Source: JAEYFP01 sp964566545 (GTDB taxonomy: Bacteria > Bacillota > Clostridia > Lachnospirales > Lachnospiraceae). From it: a stretch of 40,703 nucleotides of DNA. Of this stretch, positions 31,310 through 40,500 are shown in pieces (position 1 is the first letter of the stretch; every line of letters starts with the position of its first letter). The stretch spans positions 1 to 40,703 of the forward strand of contig CAZMIX010000019.1 of assembly GCA_964566545.1 (NCBI GenBank), read 5' to 3'. Position numbers and translations under genes: made by a program. A model generated the notes under the pieces. It did no database searches and had not been told where the DNA came from. It was given only the letters and a program-made list of their open reading frames with translations.

Positions 31310-32053
31310 TTAAGGCTCCAGCAGATCCGGCCGGCGCTCCCTTGTACGGATCAGAGACTGCTCCTTGCGCCACTTTTCGATGTTGGCGTGATGTCCGGAA
31401 AGAAGCACCTCGGGAACCGCTTTGCCGTGCCATACCTCCGGCCTTGAATACTGCGGATATTCTAACAGATTATCCTGAAAGGATTCAAATTCCGCCGAGA
31501 CATCGTTGTTGAGCACGCCAGGAACGAGCCGTGCGATCGCATCGACCAGAATCATCGCCGGAAGCTCGCCGCCGGTCAAAACATAGTCGCCAACCGACAC
31601 ATAATCCGTCACAATTTCCTCGAGCACGCGTTCGTCAATGCCCTCATAATGTCCGCAGAGTAAAATCAGGTCCTCTTCCTTCGCAAGCTCCTCGGCCATC
31701 GGCTGGCGAAAAACGCTTCCCTGCGGGGTAAGATACACGACCCGCAGCTTCTTTTCTTCGTGTCCTACCGTATCGAACAGGTTCTCCTGAGCGTCCATGT
31801 CCTCCTCGCCGCGCGCTTTGATTTTTTCCTTAACGGCCTCAAAGGCGAGGTAGACCGGCTCCGCCTGCATCAGCATGCCCGCGCCGCCTCCGTAAGGATA
31901 ATCGTCTACCTTATAATGCTTATTAAATGCATAGTCCCGAATATCGATCGTATTTACAGACAGCAGCTTGTTTTCAATTGCCCGTCCGATAATGCTCGTA
32001 TTTAAGCCCTGCATTACCATATCCGGAAACAACGTCAATATATGAAAATTCAT
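31310..32053 (-). CDS. trmD: tRNA (guanine-N1-)-methyltransferase
   Basis: TrmD methylates G37 next to the anticodon, using SAM, and prevents frameshifting. The 247 residues show MNFHILTLFPDMV, YPYGGGAGMLMQAEPVY, LLCGHYEGIDERVLE and DYVLTGGELPAMILVDAIARLVPGVL, the trefoil-knot SAM site. It begins immediately after the rimM stop (1 base), as in most bacteria. The length is normal. Confidence 0.97.
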   Translation of the reverse strand: MNFHILTLFPDMVMQGLNTSIIGRAIENKLLSVNTIDIRDYAFNKHYKVDDYPYGGGAGMLMQAEPVYLAFEAVKEKIKARGEEDMDAQENLFDTVGHEEKKLRVVYLTPQGSVFRQPMAEELAKEEDLILLCGHYEGIDERVLEEIVTDYVSVGDYVLTGGELPAMILVDAIARLVPGVLNNDVSAEFESFQDNLLEYPQYSRPEVWHGKAVPEVLLSGHHANIEKWRKEQSLIRTRERRPDLLEP

Positions 32054-32560
32054 TTATAAAAGTCCCTCCAGCAAATGTACCTTCATTATCATTTGTTCAA
32101 TATCCACATCTAAAATACATTGCCTGATTGCCGGCAGGAGAAGCTCCCTGCCGTCTTTCATCTCTATCACATAGACATCGTTTGCACCGGTCTCCATCAC
32201 GTCGGTCAGCGTGCCCAATTTTTCACCTGACTCATCCAATACGCAAATTCCGATCAGATCCGCGATATAGTACTCGTCCTTTTTCAATTTGACGGCATGT
32301 TCCCTTGTCACATACAGGCTCTTCCCCTTATATTTTTCAACATCATCGATATTGTCGATGCCTTCAAATTTCAGGATCGCAAATTGTTTAAAAAACTTCA
32401 CCTGTTCTATTTTCATAGAAAGCTGCTCCTTTCCCGTGTCGAGCAGCACTTCCTTTAATTTCTTAAACCGGTTACTGTCATCCGTGGTCGGAAATACTTT
32501 CACCTCACCCCGGACACCATGCGTGGAGGAGATAATCCCCACCTGCAGCAAAGACTCCAT
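32054..32560 (-). CDS. rimM: 16S rRNA processing protein RimM
   Basis: RimM binds S19 and helps mature the 30S head. The 168 residues have the N-terminal barrel (VGIISSTHGVRGEVKVFPTTDD) and the C-terminal PRC-type barrel (EYYIADLIGICVLDESGEKLGTLTDVMETGANDVYVI). GAAGGAG precedes the ATG. A terminator lies between it and the upstream KH gene, but it abuts trmD on the other side. Confidence 0.95.
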   Translation of the reverse strand: MESLLQVGIISSTHGVRGEVKVFPTTDDSNRFKKLKEVLLDTGKEQLSMKIEQVKFFKQFAILKFEGIDNIDDVEKYKGKSLYVTREHAVKLKKDEYYIADLIGICVLDESGEKLGTLTDVMETGANDVYVIEMKDGRELLLPAIRQCILDVDIEQMIMKVHLLEGLL

Positions 32561-32617
32561 ACGTCGATCTCCTTCTTGTTCCGCGCGCGTAGCTGCGCAT
32601 AAAATTTCCTATATAAT

Positions 32618-32654
32618 AAAAAAATTGCAGATCAGCATGCTGCCGGTCTGCAAT
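32618..32654 (-). terminator. Intrinsic terminator after the KH-domain gene
   Basis: ATTGCAGA (32624-32631) pairs with TCTGCAAT (32647-32654), with further partial pairing inside, followed on the minus strand by a run of T (A-run 32618-32624). It lies about 22 bases beyond the KH stop. Confidence 0.75.
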
Positions 32655-32676
32655 GTCTTTTCCCGTATTGTCCGAA

Positions 32677-32907
32677 TTACTGAACAATATCTACTATTAC
32701 TTTCTTGCTTTCCTTGGCGGATGCTGCTTTTACAACGGAACGGATTGCCTTTGCAATGCGTCCCTGCTTTCCGATGACCTTGCCCATGTCAGACTGTGCC
32801 ACGCGCAGTTCAATCACGATCGTCCTGTCATCTTCCTTTTCGGTAACAACGACCTCTTCCGGATTTTCCACAAGAGATTTTGCAATTACTTCTACTAACT
32901 CTTTCAT
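32677..32907 (-). CDS. khpA: KH-domain RNA-binding protein (YlqC/KhpA-like)
   Basis: A single KH domain makes up nearly all 76 residues, with GKVIGKQGRIAKAIRSVV as the GxxG RNA-binding loop. This is the KhpA/YlqC small protein that pairs with KhpB and is linked to cell-wall and size control in Firmicutes. It sits between rpsP and rimM, its usual place. The RBS GGAGGTGCC lies before the ATG. Confidence 0.93.
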   Translation of the reverse strand: MKELVEVIAKSLVENPEEVVVTEKEDDRTIVIELRVAQSDMGKVIGKQGRIAKAIRSVVKAASAKESKKVIVDIVQ

Positions 32908-32928
32908 TCTGGCACCTCCAAAGCAGTC

Positions 32929-33174
32929 CTATTTCTCGATTCCGGCTAACTTGAAAATCTTACTTACTACTTCCGTAGGCTGTGCGCCGTTTGCAAGCCA
33001 TTTCTTAGCCAGTTCTTCATTTACATGGAATGTACTTGGGTCATTGTTAGGATCGTAAGTTCCGATTTCCTCGATGCACTTTCCGTCACGGGGAGATCTT
33101 GCATCAGCAACTACGATTCTATAAAAGGGAGCTTTTTTCTGTCCCATTCTTCTTAATCTGATCTTTACTGCCAT
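32929..33174 (-). CDS. rpsP: 30S ribosomal protein S16
   Basis: S16 is an early-binding 30S protein. I place the start at 33174 (81 residues, MAVKIRLRRMGQKKAPFYRIVV) because GGAGGTGAAAG precedes it. A longer frame from 33252 adds 26 residues that are not part of the family. The remaining sequence, ADARSPRDGKCIEEIGTYDP and WLANGAQPTEVV, is typical. It follows ffh by a short gap and precedes khpA. Confidence 0.97.
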   Translation of the reverse strand: MAVKIRLRRMGQKKAPFYRIVVADARSPRDGKCIEEIGTYDPNNDPSTFHVNEELAKKWLANGAQPTEVVSKIFKLAGIEK

Positions 33175-33248
33175 CTCTTTCACCTCCATATTTGATATGT
33201 TTCCGCCTGCGCGGTTGAATCTATATCGGCGTGTTACCGCCGACTGTT

Positions 33249-34601
33249 TCAAAAAGGCATTTTAAATCTGCCCTTTTTGCCACCGAATCCGCCCATCATA
33301 CCGGGCAACTGCTTCATCATTTTTCTGGACTGCTCAAACTGCTTCACGAGGCGGTTCACCTCGGCAATGTCCACGCCGGCGCCCTTTGCAATCCTATGCT
33401 TTCTGCTCGGGTTTAAAATCTCCGGATTCTGACGCTCCTTCGGCGTCATCGAAAACACGATCGCTTCCGTTCTGGCAAGCTTTTTGTCATCAACCATCGA
33501 CTCAATATCACTCGTTTTAACACCCATGCCAAGACCCGGCATCATATTCATAACGCTGGAAAGGCCGCCCATCTTTTTCATCTGGTTCATGCTTTCCAGA
33601 TAATCCTCAAAATCAAACTTGCCTTTTTTCAGCTTTTGAGCCATCTGTTTTTCTTTATCTTCATCGATGTCAAGCTGCGCCTTTTCTATGAGCGTTAAAA
33701 TATCACCCATACCAAGAATCCTGCCCGCCATACGATCTGGATAAAACTGTTCGAGATCCGACAGCTTCTCGCCCATGCCGACAAACAAAATCGGCTTGCC
33801 GGTCACCGCCTTCACGGAAAGCGCCGCACCGCCTCTCGCATCACCATCCATCTTGGATAAAATGATGCCGTCCACGCCAATCTGCTCATCAAAGCTTTTG
33901 GCAACATTAACAGCTTCCTGTCCCGTCATTGCATCAACAACGAGCAGTGTCTGATGAACCGTCACCTGCTCCTTAATATCCTGCAGCTCCGCCATCATCT
34001 CTTCATCGATCTGCAAGCGTCCTGCCGTATCCAGAATCACGATATTGTGACCGTTTTTAACAGCATGCTCCAAAGCCGCCCTCGCGATGTTCACGGGTTT
34101 ATGGTTCTCACCCATCGAAAACACTTCGACGTCCTGCTTTTCTCCGTTTATCTGTAATTGCTTGATTGCGGCGGGACGATAGACGTCACAGGCCACAAGC
34201 AGGCACTTTTTCCCTTTTAATTTGAGCTTTCCGGCAATTTTAGCCGTCGTCGTCGTCTTACCGGCACCCTGCAGACCGCACATCATAATAACGGTAATTG
34301 CCTTGCCCGGCTGCAGACTGATTTGTGTCGTCTCACTTCCCATCAGGGAAACCATCTCTTCGTTGACGATCTTGATGACCATCTGTCCCGGATTCAACCC
34401 GTTCATGACATCCTGTCCGACTGCACGCTCCTCCACAGCCTTGACAAACTGCTTTACAACCTTAAAATTGACATCGGACTCAAGCAATGCGAGCTTAACT
34501 TCCTTGAGTGCCGCCTTAACGTCAGCCTCGGTAAGCCTGCCCTTGCTTCTTAAGCTTTTAAATACATTTTGTAATTTTTCTGTTAAGCTTTCAAATGCCA
34601 T
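33249..34601 (-). CDS. ffh: Signal recognition particle protein Ffh
   Basis: Ffh is the SRP54 GTPase that binds signal sequences through its M domain and docks with FtsY. The N domain spans about 1-90. The G domain has GLQGAGKTTTTAKIAGKL, DTAGRLQIDEEMM and SKMDGDARGGAAL. The Met-rich M domain has MMPGLGMGV, RHRIAKGAGVDIAEVNRLVKQFEQSRKMMKQLPGMMGG. The 450 residues are typical. It follows ylxM by 47 bases in the usual Gram-positive order. Confidence 0.97.
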   Translation of the reverse strand: MAFESLTEKLQNVFKSLRSKGRLTEADVKAALKEVKLALLESDVNFKVVKQFVKAVEERAVGQDVMNGLNPGQMVIKIVNEEMVSLMGSETTQISLQPGKAITVIMMCGLQGAGKTTTTAKIAGKLKLKGKKCLLVACDVYRPAAIKQLQINGEKQDVEVFSMGENHKPVNIARAALEHAVKNGHNIVILDTAGRLQIDEEMMAELQDIKEQVTVHQTLLVVDAMTGQEAVNVAKSFDEQIGVDGIILSKMDGDARGGAALSVKAVTGKPILFVGMGEKLSDLEQFYPDRMAGRILGMGDILTLIEKAQLDIDEDKEKQMAQKLKKGKFDFEDYLESMNQMKKMGGLSSVMNMMPGLGMGVKTSDIESMVDDKKLARTEAIVFSMTPKERQNPEILNPSRKHRIAKGAGVDIAEVNRLVKQFEQSRKMMKQLPGMMGGFGGKKGRFKMPF

Positions 34602-34648
34602 CTATATTAACTCCGTCTGTCCGTTACACTCTTTTAATAATCAACCGT

Positions 34649-34981
34649 TCAGAGCACCTGTAAAATCTGCTCTGCCAACCCTTCAATTTCCTGCAGGGTC
34701 TTTGAATCTCTCTGCTTTGCCAATGCATAAATTTCGGCCGTTAGCCGCTTCGTCTGATTGAACTTTTCCAGCAGATGCAGTTTTTCTTCATAGCCAACCA
34801 ACAGCTTTTCGCACCGCTTCAGCAAATCATGCACGCCCTGTCTTGTAATCCCATATTCATCGGCAAGCTCAGACAAGGATAAATCCCCATATACCGCGTC
34901 CTCATAAATCTTACGCTGATGCTCCGTCAATAGCTCCCCATAAAAATCATATAATAAATTTTGTTTAACAATCTTTTCCAT
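34649..34981 (-). CDS. ylxM: YlxM-family SRP-associated helix-turn-helix protein
   Basis: YlxM (UPF0122) is a small HTH protein that stimulates SRP activity in Firmicutes. The 110 residues have LLYDFYGELLTEHQRKIYEDAVYGDLSLSELADEYGITRQGVHDLLKRCE, a sigma-like HTH. It lies just upstream of ffh, its usual partner, and starts with a strong promoter (35025-35053). Confidence 0.93.
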   Translation of the reverse strand: MEKIVKQNLLYDFYGELLTEHQRKIYEDAVYGDLSLSELADEYGITRQGVHDLLKRCEKLLVGYEEKLHLLEKFNQTKRLTAEIYALAKQRDSKTLQEIEGLAEQILQVL

Positions 34982-35024
34982 ATCATAGGCTCTCTATTAC
35001 TGCATTCTCAACGGCACATGCTCT

Positions 35025-35053
35025 ATCATACACAAAAAAGCAATCGGTGTCAA
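35025..35053 (-). promoter_or_regulatory. Strong sigma-A-type promoter of ylxM-ffh-rpsP
   Basis: On the minus strand, consensus TTGACA (35053-35048), a 17-base spacer and TATGAT (35030-35025) lie about 45 bases before the ylxM start. The -35 box overlaps a terminator stem. Confidence 0.75.
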
Positions 35054-35075
35054 GTATTTTCTCTTTACACCGATT
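35035..35075 (-). terminator. Terminator downstream of ilvA-MATE remnant, overlapping the ylxM promoter
   Basis: AATCGGTGT (35042-35050) pairs with ACACCGATT (35067-35075) through a 16-base loop, followed on the minus strand by GCTTTTTTG. The stem begins inside the last codons of the MATE remnant. Confidence 0.75.
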
Positions 35076-35376
35076 TTGAAACTTTTTTGATCGTGTAAAA
35101 ATAGGTCGCCATCGGCAGGCCGATGAACATCTGCGTCCTCGCATAGTTTTCACGAAGCTTCCAGTTTTCCTTTTTCGTGCAGAGAACCGGCACTTTTTTT
35201 ATCACATAGATCAGACACGCCAAACCCGAAACTGCCTGCGATATCACAGTCGCAATGGCTGCGCCCGCCATGTTATAAAACTGCTGAAAAATGTTTCCTA
35301 TCACAAGCGGAAACGCAAACCGCAATATCAATTTCAAGGGCGAACCCTTCGTCATATCTAAGTTCATAAAATTCAC
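35065..35376 (-). pseudogene. MATE-family efflux transporter remnant with internal deletion
   Basis: The 103 codons join two distant parts of a MATE (NorM/DinF-like) multidrug transporter. The N-terminus NLDMTKGSPLKLILRFAFPLVIGNIFQQFYNM is the usual start of helix 1. It is fused directly to AGAAIATVISQAVSGLACLIYVIKK, which in full proteins is around helix 6, so roughly 150 residues are missing in frame. After ARTQMFIGLPMA the sequence departs from the family (YFYTIKKVSKSV) and stops within a terminator stem, whereas the whole protein is about 450 residues. It cannot form a transporter. Start and direction follow ilvA. Confidence 0.85.
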
Positions 35377-35392
35377 TTTCTAATAACAATTA

Positions 35393-36604
35393 TCAAATAT
35401 TTGTCCTTACGATTTTGGGCTTATAACCGCCTTCCGTCAGAGCCATCATCAGCTCATCCTTATGCACCGTACCGAAGGCCTCCAGCGTAATACGCAACTC
35501 CACAGCGGCATTTCTGTTTGTCGATACAAACTGGTTGTGCTCAAGCTTGATCACGTTGCCGTTGTGCTTTGCAATCACACTGGCAACCATCGACAGTTCA
35601 CCCGGCTTATCCGGCAGCAGCACGGAAACAGTGAAAATTCTGTCCCGCATAATCAGTCCCTGCTGTACCACAGAGGACATCGTGATGACGTCCATATTGC
35701 CGCCGCTTAAGATTGAAACCACTTTTTTATTTTTTACTGTAAGCTGCTTTAGGGCGGCAACCGTCAAAAGACCTGAATTTTCCACGATCATTTTATGATT
35801 TTCTACCATATCAAGGAAAGATACAATGATATCTTCATCCGGCACCGTCAATATCTCATCCATATTTTTCTGAATATAAGAAAATATCTGCGTGCCCGGT
35901 GTCTTGACCGCCGTGCCGTCCGCAATCGTATTGACTGAATCGAGTGTCACAACTTTTCCTTCTTTTAAAGATTCCTTCATGCAGGCTGCCCCTGCCGGCT
36001 CCACACCGATGACCTTGATTTTCGGATTCATCAGCTTGGCAAGCGTCGATGCGCCTGCGGCAAGTCCGCCTCCGCCGATCGGAACGAGAATATAATCCAC
36101 GAGCGGCAGCTCCTTGAAAATTTCCATCGCGATCGTTCCCTGTCCGGTCGCAACAGCCAGATCGTCAAACGGATGAATGAACGTATAACCTTTTTCCTTT
36201 GCAAGCTCGAGCGCTTTTGTACATGCCTCATCATAAACATCTCCAAAAAGAACAACCTTAGCGCCATAACTCTTCGTACGGTTCACTTTAATCAGCGGCG
36301 TCGTTGTCGGCATGACGATAACCGCATGAATCCCGAATTCCTTTGCGGCATACGCTACGCCCTGTGCATGGTTGCCGGCTGACGCAGTGATGATGCCCCT
36401 GCCGCGCTCCTCCTCCGTCAGCGTACTGACCTTATAATAGGCGCCGCGCAGCTTATACGCGCCCGTCATCTGCATGTTTTCCGGCTTCAAATAGACCCGG
36501 TTGCCGGTCTGCTGGCTTAAATAGCTGCTGTATACTAGCTTTGTTTCCAAAGTCACTTTTTTAACGATTTCACTTGCTTCTTCAAATTTTTCTAATGTCA
36601 GCAT
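35393..36604 (-). CDS. ilvA: Threonine ammonia-lyase (PLP enzyme with C-terminal ACT domain)
   Basis: The enzyme deaminates threonine to 2-oxobutanoate. The 403 residues have the PLP lysine motif ENMQMTGAYKLRGAYYKV (Lys near 51), the Ser/Gly loop SAGNHAQGVAYAA and the phosphate loop GGGGLAAG. A single ACT domain follows at about 325-403 (FTVSVLLPDKPGELSMVASVIAKHNGNV). It resembles the shorter catabolic/biosynthetic form with one ACT domain. The ATG follows GAAGGA. It interrupts the usual ftsY-ylxM adjacency of Firmicutes, followed by the MATE remnant. Confidence 0.92.
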   Translation of the reverse strand: MLTLEKFEEASEIVKKVTLETKLVYSSYLSQQTGNRVYLKPENMQMTGAYKLRGAYYKVSTLTEEERGRGIITASAGNHAQGVAYAAKEFGIHAVIVMPTTTPLIKVNRTKSYGAKVVLFGDVYDEACTKALELAKEKGYTFIHPFDDLAVATGQGTIAMEIFKELPLVDYILVPIGGGGLAAGASTLAKLMNPKIKVIGVEPAGAACMKESLKEGKVVTLDSVNTIADGTAVKTPGTQIFSYIQKNMDEILTVPDEDIIVSFLDMVENHKMIVENSGLLTVAALKQLTVKNKKVVSILSGGNMDVITMSSVVQQGLIMRDRIFTVSVLLPDKPGELSMVASVIAKHNGNVIKLEHNQFVSTNRNAAVELRITLEAFGTVHKDELMMALTEGGYKPKIVRTNI

Positions 36605-36632
36605 ATTTTCGTATCCTTCTTTCTAATCCTGC

Positions 36633-37553
36633 CTATCTGGCAAAAAGCGCGTCTACAAAGGCATCTGCATCAAATTTCTGCATATCATCCACTGTTTCCC
36701 CCACACCGATATACTTTACCGGAATGCCAAGCTCCGCCTGCACCGCAACGGCAATACCGCCCTTTGCCGTCCCGTCCAGTTTCGTCAAAATAATCCCGGT
36801 AATATCCGCAGATTCCTTGAATTCCTTTGCCTGGCTCAGCGCATTCTGTCCTGTCGTTCCATCCAGCACAACAAGAGTTTCCCGAAACGCCTCCGGGTAT
36901 TCTCTGTCGATGATCCGGTTCATCTTCTTTAATTCTTCCATCAGGTTCTTCTTATTATGAAGGCGTCCCGCGGTATCACATAGTAACACGTCCACGTTCC
37001 TTGCTTTTGCGGCATTCAGCGCATCGTATACGACGGAGGCCGGATCCTGCCCCTCAATGCCCTTGATCATGTCGACGCCCGCCCTGTTTGCCCATTCCGC
37101 AAGCTGTTCGCCTGCTGCCGCACGGAATGTATCGGCCGCTGCCACCATCACTTTCTTTCCCTGATCCTTTAAGTGAGATGCCAGCTTACCAATGCTCGTC
37201 GTCTTTCCGACGCCATTGACACCGACAACCAGAACGACCGATTTTGTTAATTCAAACTCATAGGCCGTTTCCCCGACATTCATCTGTTCCTTAATACTTG
37301 TAATCAAAAGCTGCTTACATTCCACAGGCTCCTTAATATGCTGTTCCTTTACCTGGGCGCGCAGACGTTCTATGATTTCCGACGTCGCATGCACACCTAA
37401 GTCGCCCATGATCAGTATTTCCTCAAGCTCCTCATAAAAATCCTCATCGATGCTGGAAGAGCCGCTGAATACCGAGTCAATGCCCTGCACAATATGATCT
37501 CTGGTTTTTGTAAGACCGCTAACAAGTTTTGAAAAAAAATTTTGATTTTCCAT
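36633..37553 (-). CDS. ftsY: Signal recognition particle receptor FtsY
   Basis: FtsY is the membrane-associated SRP receptor GTPase. The NG domain has GVNGVGKTTSIGKLASHL, DTAGRLHNKKNLMEEL, and TKLDGTAKGGIAV, and the C-terminal GVGETVDDMQKFDADAFVDALF. The acidic A domain is almost absent, as in many Firmicutes. I chose ATG at 37553 (306 residues, MENQNFFSKLV), preceded by AAGGAAG; the longer frame adds seven residues upstream. It lies downstream of smc by 17 bases after the true smc stop. Confidence 0.95.
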   Translation of the reverse strand: MENQNFFSKLVSGLTKTRDHIVQGIDSVFSGSSSIDEDFYEELEEILIMGDLGVHATSEIIERLRAQVKEQHIKEPVECKQLLITSIKEQMNVGETAYEFELTKSVVLVVGVNGVGKTTSIGKLASHLKDQGKKVMVAAADTFRAAAGEQLAEWANRAGVDMIKGIEGQDPASVVYDALNAAKARNVDVLLCDTAGRLHNKKNLMEELKKMNRIIDREYPEAFRETLVVLDGTTGQNALSQAKEFKESADITGIILTKLDGTAKGGIAVAVQAELGIPVKYIGVGETVDDMQKFDADAFVDALFAR

Positions 37554-37570
37554 AATGCTTCCTTCTTGAA

Positions 37571-40500
37571 TCAATCATCCAGATCTTTATCGATCAAATT
37601 AACGGAAACAAGCGCCGACACGCCTTTTTCCTGCATTGTAATACCATACAGGCGATCCGCCTGCTCCATCGTTCCGCGTCTGTGTGTGATCACGATAAAC
37701 TGCGTATGCTTCGTCATAACTCGCGAATCTGCCGACATTAGATTCGTCCAGCGCCGCCTCAATCTCATCCAAAAGGCAGAACGGAGACGGCTTTAAATTT
37801 TGAATCGCAAACAACAATGCAATCGCAGTCAGTGATTTCTCCCCACCTGACAGCTGCATCATGTTCTGCAGTTTCTTGCCGGGCGGCTGCGCAATAATGG
37901 AAACACCCGCCTCCAAAATATCTTCGTCCTCGGAGAGCTCCAGAGATCCTTTTCCACCGCCAAACAGTTCTTTGAATACCTTGTCGAACTCCCTGCTAAT
38001 TTCCCTGAATTTCTCCTCAAACTGCTTTCTCATTGCAGTGTCCAGCTCATTAATGATATCTGCAAGCGTCTGCTCCGCCTTTACGAGATCATCATGCTGG
38101 CTCTTTAAAAAGTCATAGCGCTCCATGAGATTTTTATAATCCTCGATCGCATTGACATTGACATCGCCCAGCCGCCGGATCTGATCCTTCAGGCTCAAGA
38201 TGCCCTTTCTGATAGAAGAAGTATCCGTCAATTCCTCATCCCGCATTGAAGATGCGGCGGAAAGCGTGATTTCATACTCATTCCACATATAATTAATCTG
38301 AGACTCCTGCGCCTCCTCCATACGCTCCCGCTGGCTGTTCAGGCGAAACACCTCTTTGTCGAGAGCGCCGATCCGATCCGAAAGCTCCTCCCTCGCGGTA
38401 AAAAAGCCCTTTTGTTTGGAAGTAAACGCCTCCTTTTCCGCGATTGCCTGTTTTAGGGCATCCTCGTTGTCATCCGTTGAGGTATCAGAAGCAGCAATTG
38501 TCTTTTCAATCTCCTGAATGTTTTCCCGCTTTTGTACGATATCCTGCTCTGCTTGAATAAGCTTTTCGGAAATCTCTTCCATCTCTTCCTTTAGATGTGT
38601 GATTTCCTCCTCAATACGAGTTACATTCTGACGGAAAAATTCCTGCCTTTGTTTTAGATTAGCGGTCTCCAGATCAAGATCCGTCACTTTTAGGATCTGT
38701 CTGGATTCTTCATCCCGCAGCGTTTCGAGTTCAAGACCATAGCCGGAAATCTGCTTTTCCAGCTCCTTTTCTTTTTGTTCGGAACCTGCAAGCTCCGCTT
38801 TGATATCCTCTTTGCTTCCCTTAATATCCACAACCTGCTGTTCAATTTCTTTATTTTCGATCTCAAGCGCTTGATAATCGTTTACAGTTCCCTCTTTTTT
38901 CTCAATTGCCTGATTCACATTCAGCTGTGCCGTATTCTGCTTGATATACTGCTCCTGCTGCAATACCTTAAGCGCTTCAATTTCCTTTCTGATCTCAGTG
39001 CGCCTCTCTTTTGTCTCTTCGATCCCATTCATAATACCATCGATTTTTCTAAGGCTGGCCTTGACTGTCTCCTCCAGCTCCTCGATCTCTCTTTTTCTTC
39101 CGAGCAGATTGCTCGCATTTTTAAAGGCACCGCCGGCAAGCGCTCCGCCCGGAGTCAAATATTCGCCTTCAAGCGTCACAATACGCAGCAGATATTGGTA
39201 TTTTTTTGCCATCGGTAATGCATGATCGATATGGTCTACGACAATGATCGCACCTAAAAGCTGCCCGACAACATCATTATACTTTTTATCATTCTGCACA
39301 AGCTCGGAAGCTATTCCAACAAAGCCCTTTTCATTTCTGACCTCCGGCTTGTTAAATTCCCCACGATCCCTTACGCTCGTAAGCGGTAAAAAAGTGGCGC
39401 GACCGCACTTATTCTCCTTGAGGAAATGAATCATCTGTTTGGCGACCTGCTCGTTTGTCGTAACGATGTTCTGGATATTGCCGCCCAGTGCCGTTTCGAT
39501 CGCTGTTTCATATTTCTTATCAACAGAAATAATATCCGCTACGACGCCGATCAGATCTTTATTCGTCTCTTTCTGCTCCATGACGCGACGAATACTGCTG
39601 CCGTAGCCGTCATAGCGCTCTGTAATATTCTTTAAGGCATCCAGCCTTGATTTTTCTTTGTGATAATTGATCTGGCTATCGCCTAACAGCTTGTCCTGTT
39701 CTTCCAAGGACTTCCTCATTTCGGCAAGCTGTTCCTCCAGTACTTCCTTTTTTTCGTCGGACTTTACTATATCCTGACTGATTTTATTCAGCTCAAAATA
39801 TAGCTTCTTAAGTAGATTTTCCTGCTCCGTCTCCTCGGATTTGGCGCGCAGCAGCCTGGATTGTAGCTCCGCCTTCCGGATATTGATCTGCTCAAGCATC
39901 GTATCATAACGGCCAAGCTTTGTTTTGATTGTCGCCCGTTCATTGAGAGTCTCAATAATATCGTTTTTATCCTTCTCAATGCCGGTATTCAATGTTTCAA
40001 TCTTTTTTTGGACAACATTTAACAGACCCTTGGCCTCATCCCTTACCTTTAGGAGTTCTTCCAACTGTCCGTCTAATTCGGATTTTTCTTCCCCGATTCT
40101 GTGATGTTCTTTTTTTCTTGTCTCAATTTCTTTTTCGAGTGACTGCTTTCTGTCCGTGTAATGCGAATTATTGGACTGTGCGGAATTAATTTTTTCTTTT
40201 AAAACCTTGATTTCGCCATCTAATTTTTCTTTTAACAGGCTATTATCCGAAAGGAGCTTCCGCTTTTCCTCGATTTTATTGTCAAGCAGCTCAATCCGCG
40301 CCTCAATATCGGCGTATTCCCCCTTAATGTCTTCATATTTTCCCTGCGCCTCTTTCAGGTCACCGTCCGCAATCTGAAATTTTTCCTCAAACTCCTTCAG
40401 CTGCTTCCTTACGCGCTCTGTTTCAAGCAGGAAAATATTGACATCAAGCCTCTTCAGATCTTCTTTTTTCTTTAAATATTCTTTTGCAATCTCCGATTGC

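Noticed and set aside
33226..33243. Short stem TCGGCG/CGCCGA between ffh and rpsP as a terminator
   Set aside because: There is no T-tract on the minus strand, so it is not an intrinsic terminator; at most it is a local structure.
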